Shown in pieces: positions 22,329-34,000 of a stretch of 64,000 bases of DNA; the first letter of the stretch is position 1; the number at the start of each line of letters is the position of its first letter. This DNA comes from Tetragonia tetragonoides. Lineage: Eukaryota; Streptophyta; Magnoliopsida; Caryophyllales; Aizoaceae. The notes beneath the pieces are model-generated. The model was not told where the DNA came from and did no database searches. It was given only the letters and a program-made list of their open reading frames with translations. The translations under genes were made by a program, and so were the position numbers. The stretch spans positions 23,582,001 through 23,646,000 of the forward strand of contig CM076152.1 of the NCBI GenBank assembly GCA_038025085.1, in the 5' to 3' direction.

Positions 22329-23361
22329 TTCTTTTGTGTTGTATTTTAAGAGAAAGCACCCAAAAGCTTTGTTTGCATTCATTGGAGAGAGAAACTACAC
22401 CAAGGATGTTTACAAGTATTTACGCGTTTTAAAAGTTCATATGACTAGGGTGAAAGAGATTGAGGTCTTTTGTGTTGTATATTAAGAGAAAGCACCCAAA
22501 TGCTTTGTTTGCATTCATTTAAGTGAGAAACTACACCAAGGATGTTTACAAGTACAAACAAACTTTAACTCCACCTTTTGAATGCATTTACGCGTTTTAA
22601 CAGCTCTTACATCTAGGGTGAAAGAGATTGAGTTCTTTTGTGTTGTATATTAAGAGAAAGCACCCAAATGATTTGTTTGCATTCATTTGAGTGAGAAACT
22701 ACACCAAGGATGTTTACAAGTACAAACAAGCTTCAACTCAAGCTTTTGAATGCTTTACGCATTTTAACAGCTCTTACAAATAGGGTGAAAGAGATTGAGT
22801 TCTTTTGTGTTGTATATTAAGAAAAAGCTCGCAAATGCTTGTTTACATTCATTTGAGTGTGAAACTACCTCAAGGATGTTTACAACTACAAACAAGCTTG
22901 AACTCAAGCTTTTGAATGCATTTAAGCGTTTTAAAAGCTCATTCGACAAGGGTGAAAGAGATTGAGTTCTTTTGTGTTGTATATTAAGAGAACGCACCCA
23001 GATGTTTTCTTTGCATTCATTTGAGTGAGAAACTACACCAAAGATGTTTACAAGTACAAACAAGCTTCAACTCAAGCTTTTGAAAGCATTTACGCGTTTT
23101 AAAACCTCATTCGACTAGGGTGAAAGAGATTGAGGTCTTTTGTGTTGTATATTAAGAGAAAGCACCCAAATGCTTTGTTTGCATTCATTTGAGTGAGAAA
23201 CTACACCAAGGATGCTTACAAGTACAAACAAGCTTTAACTCCACCTTTTGAATGCATATACGCGTTTTAACAGCTCTTACATCTAGAGTGAAAGAGATTG
23301 AGTTCCTTTGTGTTGTATATAAAGAGAAAGCACCCAAATGCTTTATTTGCATTCATTTGAT
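22329..23361 (-). repeat. 168-bp satellite array, minus orientation
   Basis: About 6 monomers with a higher-order dimer copy (22764-23063). The switch at 22328 joins CATTTGGG to TTCTTTTGTGTTG. Confidence 0.93.
22764..23063 (-). repeat. Higher-order dimer copy
   Basis: Contains AAGCTCGCAAATGC, ACTACCTCAAGG (changed from CCCC) and GAACGCACCCAGATG. Confidence 0.83.
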
Positions 23362-24461
23362 TGTTTGTACTATTAAATTCAAAAGGTGAATGCAAGCAAA
23401 ATTAAGAAACTGTTTAAAACGCGTATATGCATTCAAAAGCTTAAGTTGAAGCTTGTTGGTACTGGTAAACATCTTTGGTGTAGTTTCTTACTCAATTGAA
23501 TGCAAAGAAAACATTTGGGTACTTTCTCTTAATTACAACAAGCTTAGACCTCAATCTCTTTCACCCTAGTCATATGAGCTTTTAAAACGCGTAAATGCAT
23601 TCAAAAGCTTGAGTTGAAACTTGTTTGTACTTGTAAACATTCTTGGTGTAGTTTCTCACTGAAATGAATGCAAACAAAGCTTTTGGTTGCTTTCTCTTAA
23701 TAGACAACACAAAAGAACTCAGTCTCTTTCACCCTTGTCGTATGAGCTTTTAAAACGCTTAAATGCATTCAAAAGCTTGATTTCATGCTTGTTTGTAGTT
23801 GTAAACATCCTTGGGGTAGTTTCACACTCAAATGAATGTAAAAAAAGCATTTGCGAGCTTTTTCTTAATATACAACACAAAAGAACTAAATCTCTTTTCG
23901 CCTAGTCGTAAGAGCTGTTAAAACGCGTAAATGCATTGAAAAGCTTGAGTTGAAACTTGTTTGTACTTGTAAACATCCTTGATGTAGTTTCTCACTCAAA
24001 TGAATGCAAACAAACCATTTGGGTGATTTCTCTTAATATACAACACAAAAGAACTCAATCTCTTTCACCCTAGTTGTAAGAGCTGTTAAAATGCGTAAAT
24101 GCATTCAAAAGATGGAGTTAAAGCTTGTTTGTGCTTGTAAACATCCTTGGTGTAGTTTCTCACTCAAATGAATGCAAACAAAGCATTTGGGTGCTTTCTC
24201 TTAATATACAACACAAAAGAACTCAATGTCTTTCACCCTAGTTGTAAGACCTGTTAAAATGCGTAAATGCGTTCAAAAGGTGGAGTTGAAGCTTGTTTGT
24301 ACTTGTAAACATTCTTGGTGTAGTTTCTCACTGAAATGAATGCAAACAAAGCTTTTGGTTGCTTTCTCTTAAAATACAACACAAAAGAACTCAATCTTTT
24401 TCACCCTAGTCATATGAGCTTTTAAAACGCGTAAATGCATTCAAAAGCTTGAGTTGAAACT
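23362..24461 (+). repeat. 168-bp satellite array, plus orientation
   Basis: About 6.5 monomers. It begins with the recurrent odd segment containing AAATTAAGAAACTGTTTAAA (23398-23417) and has a partial higher-order dimer (23687-23905). Confidence 0.93.
23687..23905 (+). repeat. Higher-order dimer copy (partial)
   Basis: Contains GTAGTTGTAAACATCC, GGGGTAGTTTCACACTC and GCATTTGCGAGC; the left monomer is an ordinary variant (GCTTTTGGTTGC). Confidence 0.8.
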
Positions 24462-27400
24462 TGAGTGAGAAACTACACCAAGGATGTTTACAAGTACAAA
24501 CAAGCTTTAACTCCACCTTTTGAATGCATTTACGCGTTTTAACAGCTCTTACATCTAGGGTGAAAGAGATTGAGTTCTTTTGTGTTGTATATTAAGAGAA
24601 AGCACCCAAATGCTTTGTTTGCATTCATTTGAGTGAGAAACTACACCAAGGATGTTTACAAGCACAAACAAGCTTTAACTCCACCTTTTGAATGCATTTA
24701 CGCATCTTAACAGCTCTTACAACTAGGGTGAAAGAGATTGAGTTCTTTTGTGTTGTATATTAAGAGAAATCACCCAAATGGTTTGTTTGCTTTCATTTGA
24801 GTGAGGAACTTCACCAAGGATGTTTACAAGTACAAACAAGCTTCAACTCCACATTTTGAATGCATTTACGCATTTTAACAGCTCTTACAACTAGGGTGAA
24901 AGAGATTGAGTTCTTTGGTGTTGTATATTAAGAGAAAGCACCCAAATGCTTTGTTTGCATTCATTTGAGTGAGAAACTACACCAAGGATGTTTACAACTA
25001 CAAACAAGCTTTAGCTCCACCTATTGAATGCATTTACGCATTTTAACAGCTCTTACAACTAGGGTGAAAGAGATTGAGTTCTTTTGTGTTGTATATTAAA
25101 GGAAAGCACCCAAATGCTTTGTTTGCATTCATTTGAGTGAGAAACTAAACCAAGGATGTTTACAAGTACAAACAAGCTTTAACTCCACCTTTTGAATGCA
25201 TTTACGCGTTTTAACAGCTCTTACATCTAGGATGAAAGAGATTGAGTTCTTTTGTGTTGTATATTAAGAGAAAGCACCCAAATGCATTGTTTGCATTCAT
25301 TTGAGTGAGAAACTACACCAAGGATATTTACAAGCACAAACAAGCTTTAACTCCATCTTTTGAATGCATTTACAAATTTTAACAGCTCTTACAACTAGGG
25401 TGAAAGAGATTGAGTTCTTTTGTGTTGTATATTAAGAGAAATCACCCAAATGGTTTGTTTGCATTCATTTGAGTGAGAAACTACACCAAGGATGTTTACA
25501 AGTACAAACAAGTTTCAACTCAAGCTTTTCAATGCATTTACGCGTTTTAACAGCTCTTAAGACTAGGGAAAAAGAGATTGAGTTCTTTTGTGTTGTATAT
25601 TAAGAAAAAGCACCCAAATGCTTTGTTTGCATTCATTTGAGTGAGAAACTACACCAAGGATGTTTACAAGTACAAACAAGCTTTAACTCCACCTTTTGAA
25701 TGCATTTACACGTTTTAACTGCTCTTACATCTAGGGTAAAAGAGATTGAGTTCTTTTGTGTTGTATATTAAGACAAAGCACCCAAATGCTTTGTTTGCAT
25801 TCATTTGAGTGAGAAACTACACCAAGGATGTTTACAACTACAAACAAGCTTGAACTCAAGCTTTTGAACGCATTTAAGCGTATTAAAAGCTCATACGACA
25901 AGGGTGAAAGAGATTTAGTTCTTTTGTGTTGTATATTAAGAGAACGCACCCAAATGTTTTCTTTGCATTCATTTGAGTGCGAAACTACACCAAAGATGTT
26001 TACAAGTATGAACAAGCTTCAACTCAAGCTTTTGAATGTATTTACGCGTTTTAAAAGCTCATATGACTAAGGTGAAAGAGATTGAGGTCTTTTGTGTTGT
26101 AAATTTAGAGAAAGCACCCAAATGCTTTGTTTGCATTCATTTGAGTGAGAAACTACACCAAGGATGTTTACAAGTACAAACAAGCTTCAACTGAAGCTTT
26201 TTATTGCATTTAAGCATTTTAACAGCTCTTACGACTAGGGTGAAAGAGATTGAGTTCTTTTGTGTTGTATATTAAGAGAAAGCACACAAATGCTTTGTTT
26301 GCATTCATTTGAGTGAGAAACTACACCAATAATGTTTACAAGTACAAACAAGCTTCAACTCAACCTTTTGAATGCATTTACGCGTTTAAAAGCTCATATG
26401 ACTAGGGTGAAAAAGATTGAGTTCTTTTGTGTTGTATATTAAGAGAAAGCACCCAAAAGCTTTGTTTGCATTTATTTGAGTGAGAAACATAACCAAGGAT
26501 GTTTACAAGTACAAACAAGCTTCAACTCAAGCTTTTGAATGTATTTACGCGTTTTAACAGCTCTTACGATTAGGGTGAAAGAGATTGAGGTCTTTTGTGT
26601 TGTATATTAAGAGAAAGCACCCAAATGCTTTGTTTGCATTCATTTGAGTGAGAAACTACACCAAGGATGTTTACAAGTACAAACAAGCTTTAACTCAACC
26701 TTTTGAATGCATTTACGCATTTTAACAGCTCTTACAACTAGGGTGAAAGAGATTGAGGTCTTTTGTGTTGTATATTAAGAGAAAGGACCCAAATGCTTTC
26801 TTTGCATTAATTTGAGTGAGAAACGACACCAAGGATGTTTACAAGTACAAACAAGCTTTAACTCCACCTTTTGAATGCATTTACGCGTTTGAACAGCTCT
26901 TACATCTATGGTGAAAGAGATTGAGGTCTTTTCTGTTGTATATTAAGAGAAAGCACCCAAATGCTTTATTTGCATTCATTTGAGTGAGAAACTACACCAA
27001 GGATGTTTACAAGTACAAACAAGCTTCAACTCAAGCTTTTGAATGCATTTACGCGTTTTAAAAGCGCATACGACTAGGGTGAAAGAGATTGAGTTCTTTT
27101 GTGTTGAAAATTAAGAGAAAGCACCCAAATGCTTTGTTTGCATTCATTTGAGTGAGAAACTACACCAAGGATGTTTACAAGTACAAACAAGCTTCAGCTT
27201 AAGCTTTTGAATGCATTTACGCATTTTGAATGCATTTACGCATTTTAACAGCTCTTACAACTAGGGTGAAAGAGATTGAGTTCTTTTGTGTTGTATATTA
27301 AGAGAAATCACCCAAATGCTTTGTTTGCATTCATTTGAGTGAGAAACTTAACCAAGGATGTTTACAAGTACAAACAAGCTTCAACTCAAGCTTTTGAATG

Positions 27401-27564
27401 TATTTACGCGTTTTAACAGCTCTTACGATTAGGGTGAAAGAGATTGAGGTCTTTTGTGTTGTATATTAAGAGAAAGCAACCAAATGCTTTGTTTGCATTC
27501 ATTTGAGTGAGAAACTACACCAAGGATGTTTACAACTACAAACAAGCTTTAACTCCACCTTTTG
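24462..27564 (-). repeat. 168-bp satellite array, minus orientation, left of copia fragment
   Basis: About 18 monomers, mostly of the TTTAACTCCACCTTTTG type, with a higher-order dimer at 25731-26015 and a short duplication of GAATGCATTTACGCATTTT near 27210-27245. Confidence 0.94.
25731..26015 (-). repeat. Higher-order dimer copy, hybrid
   Basis: The right half is typical (ACAACTACAAACAAGCTTG, GAGAACGCACCC), but the left half has ordinary CACCCAAATGC and CTACACCAAGG, suggesting gene conversion or unequal exchange within the pair. Confidence 0.78.
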
Positions 27565-27869
27565 AGAAAGAAATTAGGAGAAAGGGCAGTTGAATGTATC
27601 TTTTTAGGCTATGCTATACATAGCAAGGCCTATAGGTTCATGGTAATTGATCCAAATGATTTAATTGCGGTCAATACAATAATTGAATCAAGGCATACTA
27701 TATTTGATGAGAATCGATTCACGTCTATCCCTAGGCCAAAAGACCGAATTGTGGAAGTTATGTCAAACCAACCTCAAGATGACAATGATGATGGTGAGGT
27801 TGTGGAACTTAGAAGAAGTAAACGACCTCGGAAAGCCAAATATCATTTGATTTCTGATATACATGGGGG
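27565..27869 (+). pseudogene. Ty1/copia pol fragment (integrase C-terminal to RT linker)
   Basis: About 100 codons typical of Ty1/copia pol: GERAVECIFLGYAIHSKAYRF, then VNTIIESRHTIFDENRF, an acidic stretch, and ELRRSKRPRKAKY. These are hallmarks of the region between the integrase core and reverse transcriptase in plant copia elements. No LTR, primer site or target duplication flanks it, and neither core domain is present. It begins abruptly after the satellite bases CCACCTTTTGA and runs into divergent satellite near 27870. The frame continues by chance into satellite to 27978. The satellite is minus on its left and plus on its right, so it marks a rearrangement point, perhaps filler captured during break repair. 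Confidence 0.85.
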
Positions 27870-28118
27870 TAAATGCATCCAAATATACAACATTAAATAC
27901 TTGCGATCCAAATGTTTTGTTTGCACTTATAAACACCCTTGGTGTAGTTTCACCCTACTCGTAGAAAAAAAAAACTAGCCCAATGTGATAAAACTACACC
28001 AATGTGGCCTTGGAAACTCAATCTCACCTTAGAGAGTTTGCATTTGAGTGTAACTACACCAATGTCTTTTGTACGCAATTATTAACTTATAAACTGATAC
28101 TTTTGAATGCATACAACT
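27870..28118 (+). repeat. Highly divergent, scrambled satellite
   Basis: Recognisable pieces only (TAAATGCATCCAAA, CACCCTTGGTGTAGTTTCACC, CTACACCAATGT three times, TTTTGAATGCATAC), separated by unrelated bases and an A-run near 27966. It is much more degraded than anything else in the array. Confidence 0.7.
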
Positions 28119-28384
28119 AGCTGTTAAAATGCGTAAATGCGTAAATGGATTGAAAAGCTTGAGTTGAAGCTTTTTTGTACTTGTAAACATTCTTGGTGTA
28201 GTTTCTTACTCAAATGAATGCAAACAAAGCATTTGTGTGCTTTCTCTTAATATACAACACAAAAGAACTCAATCTCTTTCACCCTAGTCGTAAGAGCTGT
28301 TAAAATGCCTAAATGCAATAAAAAGCTTCAGTTGAAGCTTGTTTGTACTCGTAGACATCCTTGGTGTAGTTTCTCACTCAAATG
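28119..28384 (+). repeat. 168-bp satellite, plus orientation
   Basis: About 1.6 monomers, ordinary consensus, ending in CTCAAATGACTAGGG. Confidence 0.9.
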
Positions 28385-28514
28385 ACTAGGGTGTTAAAAC
28401 ACGACTAGGTTTGTTTGCATTTGTGTGAAAGAGATTGAGGTCTTTTGTGTATTAAATGATTTGAACAAGTATGTGTTTACAAGTACAAACAAGGTTCAAC
28501 TCAAAATTTTGAAT
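28385..28514 (-). repeat. Chimeric satellite segment, minus orientation
   Basis: About 130 bp of shortened monomer containing TTAAATGATTTGAACAAGTA. It is the reverse complement of the segments at 38433-38543, 39192-39316 and 42654-42779. Confidence 0.88.
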
Positions 28515-28808
28515 TCATTTGGGTGCTTTCTCTTAATATACAACACAAAAGACCTCAATCTCTTTCACCCTTGTCGTATGCGCTTTTAAAACGCGTAAAT
28601 GCATTCAAAAGCTTGAGTTGAAGCCTGTTTGTAGTTATAAACATCCTTGGTGTAGTTTCACACACAAATGAATGCAAACAAAGCATTTGTGTGATTTCTC
28701 TTAATATACAACACAAAAGAACTCAATCTCTATCACCCTAGTTGTATGAGGTTTTAAAACGCGTAAATGCATTCAAAAGCATGAGTTGAAGCTTGTTTGT
28801 ACTTGTAA
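28515..28808 (+). repeat. 168-bp satellite, plus orientation
   Basis: About 1.8 monomers; reverses at CTTGTAAAAAGATTGAGTT, the same junction as 51610. Confidence 0.9.
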
Positions 28809-29449
28809 AAAGATTGAGTTATTTTGTGTTGTATATTAAGAGAACGCACCCAAATGTTTTCTTTGCATTCATTTGAGTGAGAAACTACACCAAAGATGTT
28901 TACAAGTACCAACAAGCTTCAACTTAAGCTTTTGAATGCATATAGGCGTTTTAAAACCTCATACGGCTAGAGTGAAAGAGATTGAGTTCTTTTGTGTTAT
29001 ATTTTCAGAGAAAGCACCCAAAAGCTTTGTTTGCATTCATTGGAGTGAGAAACTACACCAAGGATGTTTACAAGTACAAACAAGCTTCAACTCAAGCTTT
29101 TAAATGTATTTACGCGTTTTAAAAGCTCATATGACTAGGGTGAAAGAGGTTGAGGTCTTTTGTGTTGTGTATTATGAGAAAGCACCCAAATGCTTTGTTT
29201 GCATTCATTTGAGTGAGAAACTACACCAAGGATGTTTACAAGTACAAACAAGCTTTAACTCCACCTTTTGAATGCATTTACGCGTTTTAACAGCTCTTAC
29301 GACTAGGGTGAAAGAGATAGAGTTCTTTTGTGTTGTAGTTTCAGAGAAAGCACCCAAAAGCTTTGTTTGCATTCATTGGAGTGAGAAACTACACCAAGGA
29401 TGTTTACAAGTACAAACAAGCTTCAACTAAAAAATTTGAATGTATTCAC
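28809..29449 (-). repeat. 168-bp satellite, minus orientation
   Basis: About 4 monomers; ends AAAATTTGAATGTATTCACA, the reverse complement of the common junction. Confidence 0.92.
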
Positions 29450-30119
29450 AATCAAATGAATGCAAATAAAGCATTTGTGTGCTTTCTTTTAATATACATC
29501 AGAAAAGAACTCAATCTCTTTCACCCTAGTCGTAAGAGCTGTTAAAACGCGTAAATACATTCAAAAGCTTGAGTTGAAGTTTGTTTGTACTTGTAAACAT
29601 CCTTGGTGTAGTTTCTCACTCCAATGAATGCAAACAAAGCTTTTGGGTGCTTTCTCCGAAAATACAACACAAAAGAACTCAATCTATTTCACCCTAGTCG
29701 TATGAGGTTTTAAAACGCGTATATGCATTCAAAAGCTTAAGTTGAAGCTTGTTGGTACTTGCCAACATCTTTGGTGTAGTTTCCCACTCAAATGAATGCA
29801 AAGAAAACATTTGGGTGCGTTCTCTTAATATACAACACAAAAGAACTCGATCTCTTTCACCCTTGTCGTATGAGCTTTTAAAACGCTTAAATGCATTCAA
29901 AAGGTTGAGTTCAAGCTTGTTTGTAGTTGTAGTCATCCTTGGGGTAGTTTTGCATTCAAATGAATGTAAACAAAGCATTTGCGAGCTTTTTCTTAATATA
30001 CAACACAAAAGAACTAAATCTCTTTTCGCCTAGTCGTAAGAGCTGTTAAAACACGTAAATGCATTCAAAAGCTTGAGTTGAAACTTGTTTGTACTCGTAA
30101 ACATCGTTGGTGTAGTTGA
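29450..30119 (+). repeat. 168-bp satellite, plus orientation
   Basis: Four monomers including a higher-order dimer (29749-30033). Ends GTGTAGTTGAAACCATATG, a switch seen once. Confidence 0.92.
29749..30033 (+). repeat. Higher-order dimer copy
   Basis: Full copy; GTTGTAGTCATCC replaces GTTGTAAACATCC. Confidence 0.83.
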
Positions 30120-30983
30120 AACCATATGTTTGCATTCATTGGAGGGAGAAACTACACCAAGGATGTTTACAAGTACAAACAAGGTTCAACTCAAGCTTTT
30201 GAATGCATTTACGTGTTTTAAAAGCTCATATGACTAGGGTGAAAAAGATTGAGTTCTTTTGTGTTGTATTTTAAGAGAAAGAAACCAAAAGCTTTGTTTT
30301 GCATTCATTTCAGTGAGAAACTACACCAAGAATGTTTACAAGTACAAACAAACTTCAACTCAAGCTTTTGAATGCATTTACGCGTTTTAAAAGCTCATAT
30401 GACTAGGGTGAAAAAGATTGAGTTCTTTTGTGTTGTATTTTAAGAGAAAGAAACCAAAAGCTTTGTTTGCATTCATTTCAGTGAGAAACTACACCAAGAA
30501 TGTTTACAAGCACAAACAAGCTTCAACTCAAGCTTTTGAATGCATTTACGCGTTTTAAAGGCTCATATGACTAGGGTGAAAGAGATTGAGGTCTTTTGTG
30601 TTGTATATTAAGAGAAAGCACCCAAATGCTTTGTTTGCATTCATTTGAGTGAGAAACTACACCAAGGATGTTTACAAGTACAAACAAGGTTCAACTTAAG
30701 CTTTTGAATGCATTTACGCGTTTTAAAAGCTCATATGACTAGGGTGAAAAAGATTGAGTTCTTTTGTGTTGTATATTAAGAGAAAGCACCCAAATGCTTT
30801 GTTTGCATTCATTTTAGTGAGAAACTACACCAAGGATGTTTACAACTACAAACAAGCTTTAGCTCCACCTTTTGAATGCATTTACGCATTTTAACAGCTC
30901 TTACAACTAGGGTGAAAGAGATTGAGTTCTTTTGTGTTGTATATTAAGAGAAAGCACCCAAATGCTTTATTTGCATTCATTTG
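30120..30983 (-). repeat. 168-bp satellite, minus orientation
   Basis: About 5 monomers. Two consecutive monomers (about 30187-30530) are nearly identical to each other, with TTTCAGTGAGAAAC. Confidence 0.92.
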
Positions 30984-32119
30984 ATTTTTTGTACTTGTAA
31001 ATTCAAAAGCTGAATGCAAACGAAATTAAGAAACTGTTTAAAACGCGTATATGCATTCAAAAGCTTAAGTTGAAGCTTGTTGGTACTTGGAAACATCTTT
31101 GGTGTAGTTTCTCAATCAAATGAACGCAAAGAAAACATTTGGGTGCCTTCTCTTAATATACAACACAAAAGAACTCAATCTCTTTCACCCTTGTCGTATG
31201 AGCTTTTAAAACGCTTAAATGCATTCAAAAGCTTGAGTTCAAGCTTGTTTGTAGTTGTAAACATCCTTGGGGTAGTTTCACACTCAAATGAATGTAAACA
31301 AAGCATTTGCGAGCTTTTTCTAAATATACAACACAAAAGAACTCAACCTCTTTTCGCCTAGTCGTAAGAGCTGTTAAAATGCGTAAATGCATTCAAAAGC
31401 TTGAGTTGAAACTTGTTTGTACTTGTAAACATCCTTGGTGTAGTTTCTCACTCAAATGAATGCAAACAAACCATTTGGGTGATTTCTCTTAATATACAAC
31501 AGAAAAGAACTCAATCTCTTTCACCCTAGATGTAAGAGCTGTTAAAACGCGTAAATGCATTCAAAAGGTGGAGTTAAAGCTTGTTTGTACTTGTAAACAT
31601 CCTTGGTGTAGTTTCTCACTCAAATGAATGCAAACAAAGCGTTTGGGGGCTTTCTCTTAATATACAACACAAAAGACCTCAATCTCTTTCACCCTAGTCA
31701 TATGAGCTTTTAAAACGCGTAAATGCATTCAAAAGCTTGAGTTGAAGCTTGTTTGCACTTGTAAACATCCTTGGTGTAGTTTCTCACTCAAATGAATGCA
31801 AACAAAGCATTTGGGTGCTTTCTCTTAATATACAACACAAAAGAACTCAATCTCTTTCACCCTAGTCGTAAGAGCTGTTAAAACGCGTAAATGCATTCAA
31901 AAGGTGGAGTTAAAGCTTTTTTGTACTTTTAAACATCCTTGGTGTAGTTTCTCAATTAAATGAATGCAAACAAAGCATTTGGGTGATTTCTCTTAATATA
32001 CAACACAAAAGAACTCAATCTCTTTCACCCTAGTTGTAAGAGCTGTTAAAATGCGTAAATACATTCAAAAGGTGAAGTTAAATCTTGTTTGTGCTTGTAA
32101 ACATCCTTGGTGTAGTTTT
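30984..32119 (+). repeat. 168-bp satellite, plus orientation, left flank of element 2
   Basis: About 7 monomers. It begins with the recurrent AAATTAAGAAACTGTTTAAA segment, has a higher-order dimer (31077-31361), and stops at GTGTAGTTTT where element 2 entered. Confidence 0.93.
31077..31361 (+). repeat. Higher-order dimer copy
   Basis: Full copy preceded by the AAATTAAGAAACTG junction segment. Confidence 0.84.
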
Positions 32120-32903
32120 TGATGCGTTAGCATCAGGTCATCAAGTTACGAGCGTGAGCATTAATGCATTAATCATGGCATTTGGGACTCTCTCACGTTT
32201 GAATGGTGATGATTCTGGTCCTAGAGGTCTTAGTGTCCTTTTGGCCACTTAATCTAGGTCATGTCCATACAAGATTAATCCGTACAAATAAGCATTTGTG
32301 ATTAGTGTTAGTTATAGTGCACCCTGCATGTAATTAGCATTATTAACAAATGTAATTAGTTGTTATTTGAATTCCCTAAATAGTTGCTGAGTAAGGCGCG
32401 CCTAAGAGCACATGGGGCAGGTAAGGATGAAGAATGAGGCTCCTTACAGCTCACCCACGTTTGTCCTTTTGCAAGGACAAGCAGCAGCTGTCAAGTGGTC
32501 CAAAACGGAAGGAAATGTGCTCCAAATTGTACTGCACGTATTTGGCTCATTTCTGGGCAAAATACTGAAGTTTCATTTTGCTTGGGCACTACTCTTGGAC
32601 AGCTCACCCTTTCTAGAGTATTCTTAGGTTATTAGGGCACATTTGTGACCCCTATAAATATGTAAGAACAGCTGATGTAAAAGGCACTTGTTGATGAATG
32701 AAAATTACACGGCTGCTGCCTTCTTACAAATCTTGCGTTCTTTACAATAATCTTAGGGTTATTTGGTGAGCAAGTAGTATTCTTTATCCGTAGCTTGGTG
32801 GTTTAATCCTTTATAGCTTTGGTGGTGATACTCATTATCCTTTCTTCTCTTAATCCTCTGTTTTTGTTTACAAATTGCTAAGGTTGTAGTTGCAAACGTA
32901 TCA
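32120..32903 (+). repeat. 5' LTR of element 2
   Basis: 784 bp, matching 36451-37234. Differences counted by eye: TTACG/TTATG, CCATAC/CCGTAC, CATTATT/CATAATT, CTAAATAG/CTAAGTAG, GCAGCAG/GCAACAG, CAGCTC/CAGATC, AATGAAAA/AATCAAAA, CCGTAG/CCATAG. It carries the coding tail of pol at its start. A 71-codon ATG frame (32412-32627; 36743-36958 in the other LTR) lies in U3 before the TATA box. I regard that frame as incidental. Confidence 0.94.
32653..32660 (+). promoter_or_regulatory. TATA box of element 2 5' LTR
   Basis: TATAAATA in CCCCTATAAATATG, 244 bp before the LTR end; repeated at 36984-36991 in the 3' LTR. Confidence 0.65.
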
Positions 32904-32905
32904 TT

Positions 32906-32917
32906 TGGTATCAGAGC
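32906..32917 (+). other. Primer-binding site of element 2 (tRNA-iMet type)
   Basis: TGGTATCAGAGC lies 2 bp after the LTR end and is identical to the site of element 1. Confidence 0.92.
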
Positions 32918-33070
32918 ATAGGTTTAACCTTAGCACCATTTTCTCTCATCAAAGTTCTCTCCTTTCTTGTCTCAATCACGTCCAAAGTTCCAATCTTTGA
33001 GTCACAAAAGAACCCATTTACAGCCCAAACACAATTCCTAGCTTAAACACAACCAAACTCACAAACAGCC

Positions 33071-34000
33071 ATGGATGATAAACAAATACCCAGAAATTTA
33101 ACTCTTGAGCAAGCTAAAGAGCTTAGGAGAGAAAGGGAGATACGTGAGGTTAAGGAACAACTTAGCAACCTCACCCAACAAATGACTGATTTTCTCAACA
33201 TTGGTAGAGGTAGAGCTCGTGGTCGAGGTGATGATGATGGTTCTCTTAGTCCAAGGAGAAAAGATGAGCAATGGGGTGATTTAAAGTTTGAACCCCCTGA
33301 TTTTGATGGTGGTACAAACCCAGATGACTATTTGGAGTGGGAGCAACAAATGGGTAGATTGTTTGATACCAAGGGGTATAGTGAGGGAAAGAGTTTCAAA
33401 GTTGCTGTTTTGAAGCTCAAAAAGTATGCTTCTTTGTGGTATGAAAGCATGAAACTACAAAGAGAACGTGAGGGTAAATCTAGGGTGCGTTCATGGCCCA
33501 AGCTTAAGAAAATCATGCACAAACGCTTTGTGCCCCCTTCCTATACTCAAGATCTCTACCTCAAGCTCACAAATTTCAGTCAAGGAACTCTAAGTGTAGC
33601 AGATTACATTAGAGATTTTGAGCAACTACAAATCAGAACCGGCATTGTAGAGGATCCACAACTCTCAATTGCGCGTTTTATTTCTGGTTTAGACACCAAT
33701 GTTGGTAATAGAGTTGAAGTACAGCCTTTTTGGTCTCTAGATGATGTATACAAGTTGGCTTTGAAGATTGAAAATCAAGAGAAAGCGAAGAAACCAGCAG
33801 CAAAGCCCACATTTAGGAGTTTTACTCCTCGGGCAGAAAGTTCTTCTAAAGGGAGCGAAAATGACAAAAGGTTTCCTAGAGATCCTAAGGCCAACAAGGA
33901 TGCTCTTAGACCATCTCTCTCTAGGAAATGCTTCAAGTGTCAAGGCTATGGACACTTTCAAGCTGAGTGCCCCAACAAGAGAGTGTTATCTCTCCGTTAG
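33071..34000 (+). CDS. Gag of element 2
   Basis: 309 codons from ATG 33071, in a strong plant initiation context (GCCATGG), to TAG 33998-34000. The N-terminal part is charged (AKELRREREIREVKEQL, likely coiled coil) followed by an RGRARGRG basic patch. The capsid-like retrotransposon Gag region is near residues 75-245 (KVAVLKLKKYASLWYESM, YIRDFEQLQ, IARFISGLD). A CCHC zinc knuckle CFKCQGYGHFQAEC lies at 287-300. Pol follows in the same frame immediately after the TAG. In element 1 the equivalent position is read without a stop, so this TAG is either a point mutation or a readthrough site. One sequence cannot decide. Confidence 0.9.
   Translation: MDDKQIPRNLTLEQAKELRREREIREVKEQLSNLTQQMTDFLNIGRGRARGRGDDDGSLSPRRKDEQWGDLKFEPPDFDGGTNPDDYLEWEQQMGRLFDTKGYSEGKSFKVAVLKLKKYASLWYESMKLQREREGKSRVRSWPKLKKIMHKRFVPPSYTQDLYLKLTNFSQGTLSVADYIRDFEQLQIRTGIVEDPQLSIARFISGLDTNVGNRVEVQPFWSLDDVYKLALKIENQEKAKKPAAKPTFRSFTPRAESSSKGSENDKRFPRDPKANKDALRPSLSRKCFKCQGYGHFQAECPNKRVLSLR

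Noticed and set aside
27562..27978. 138-codon ORF as an intact host gene
   Set aside because: The first ~100 codons are a copia pol fragment and the rest is satellite read through by chance.
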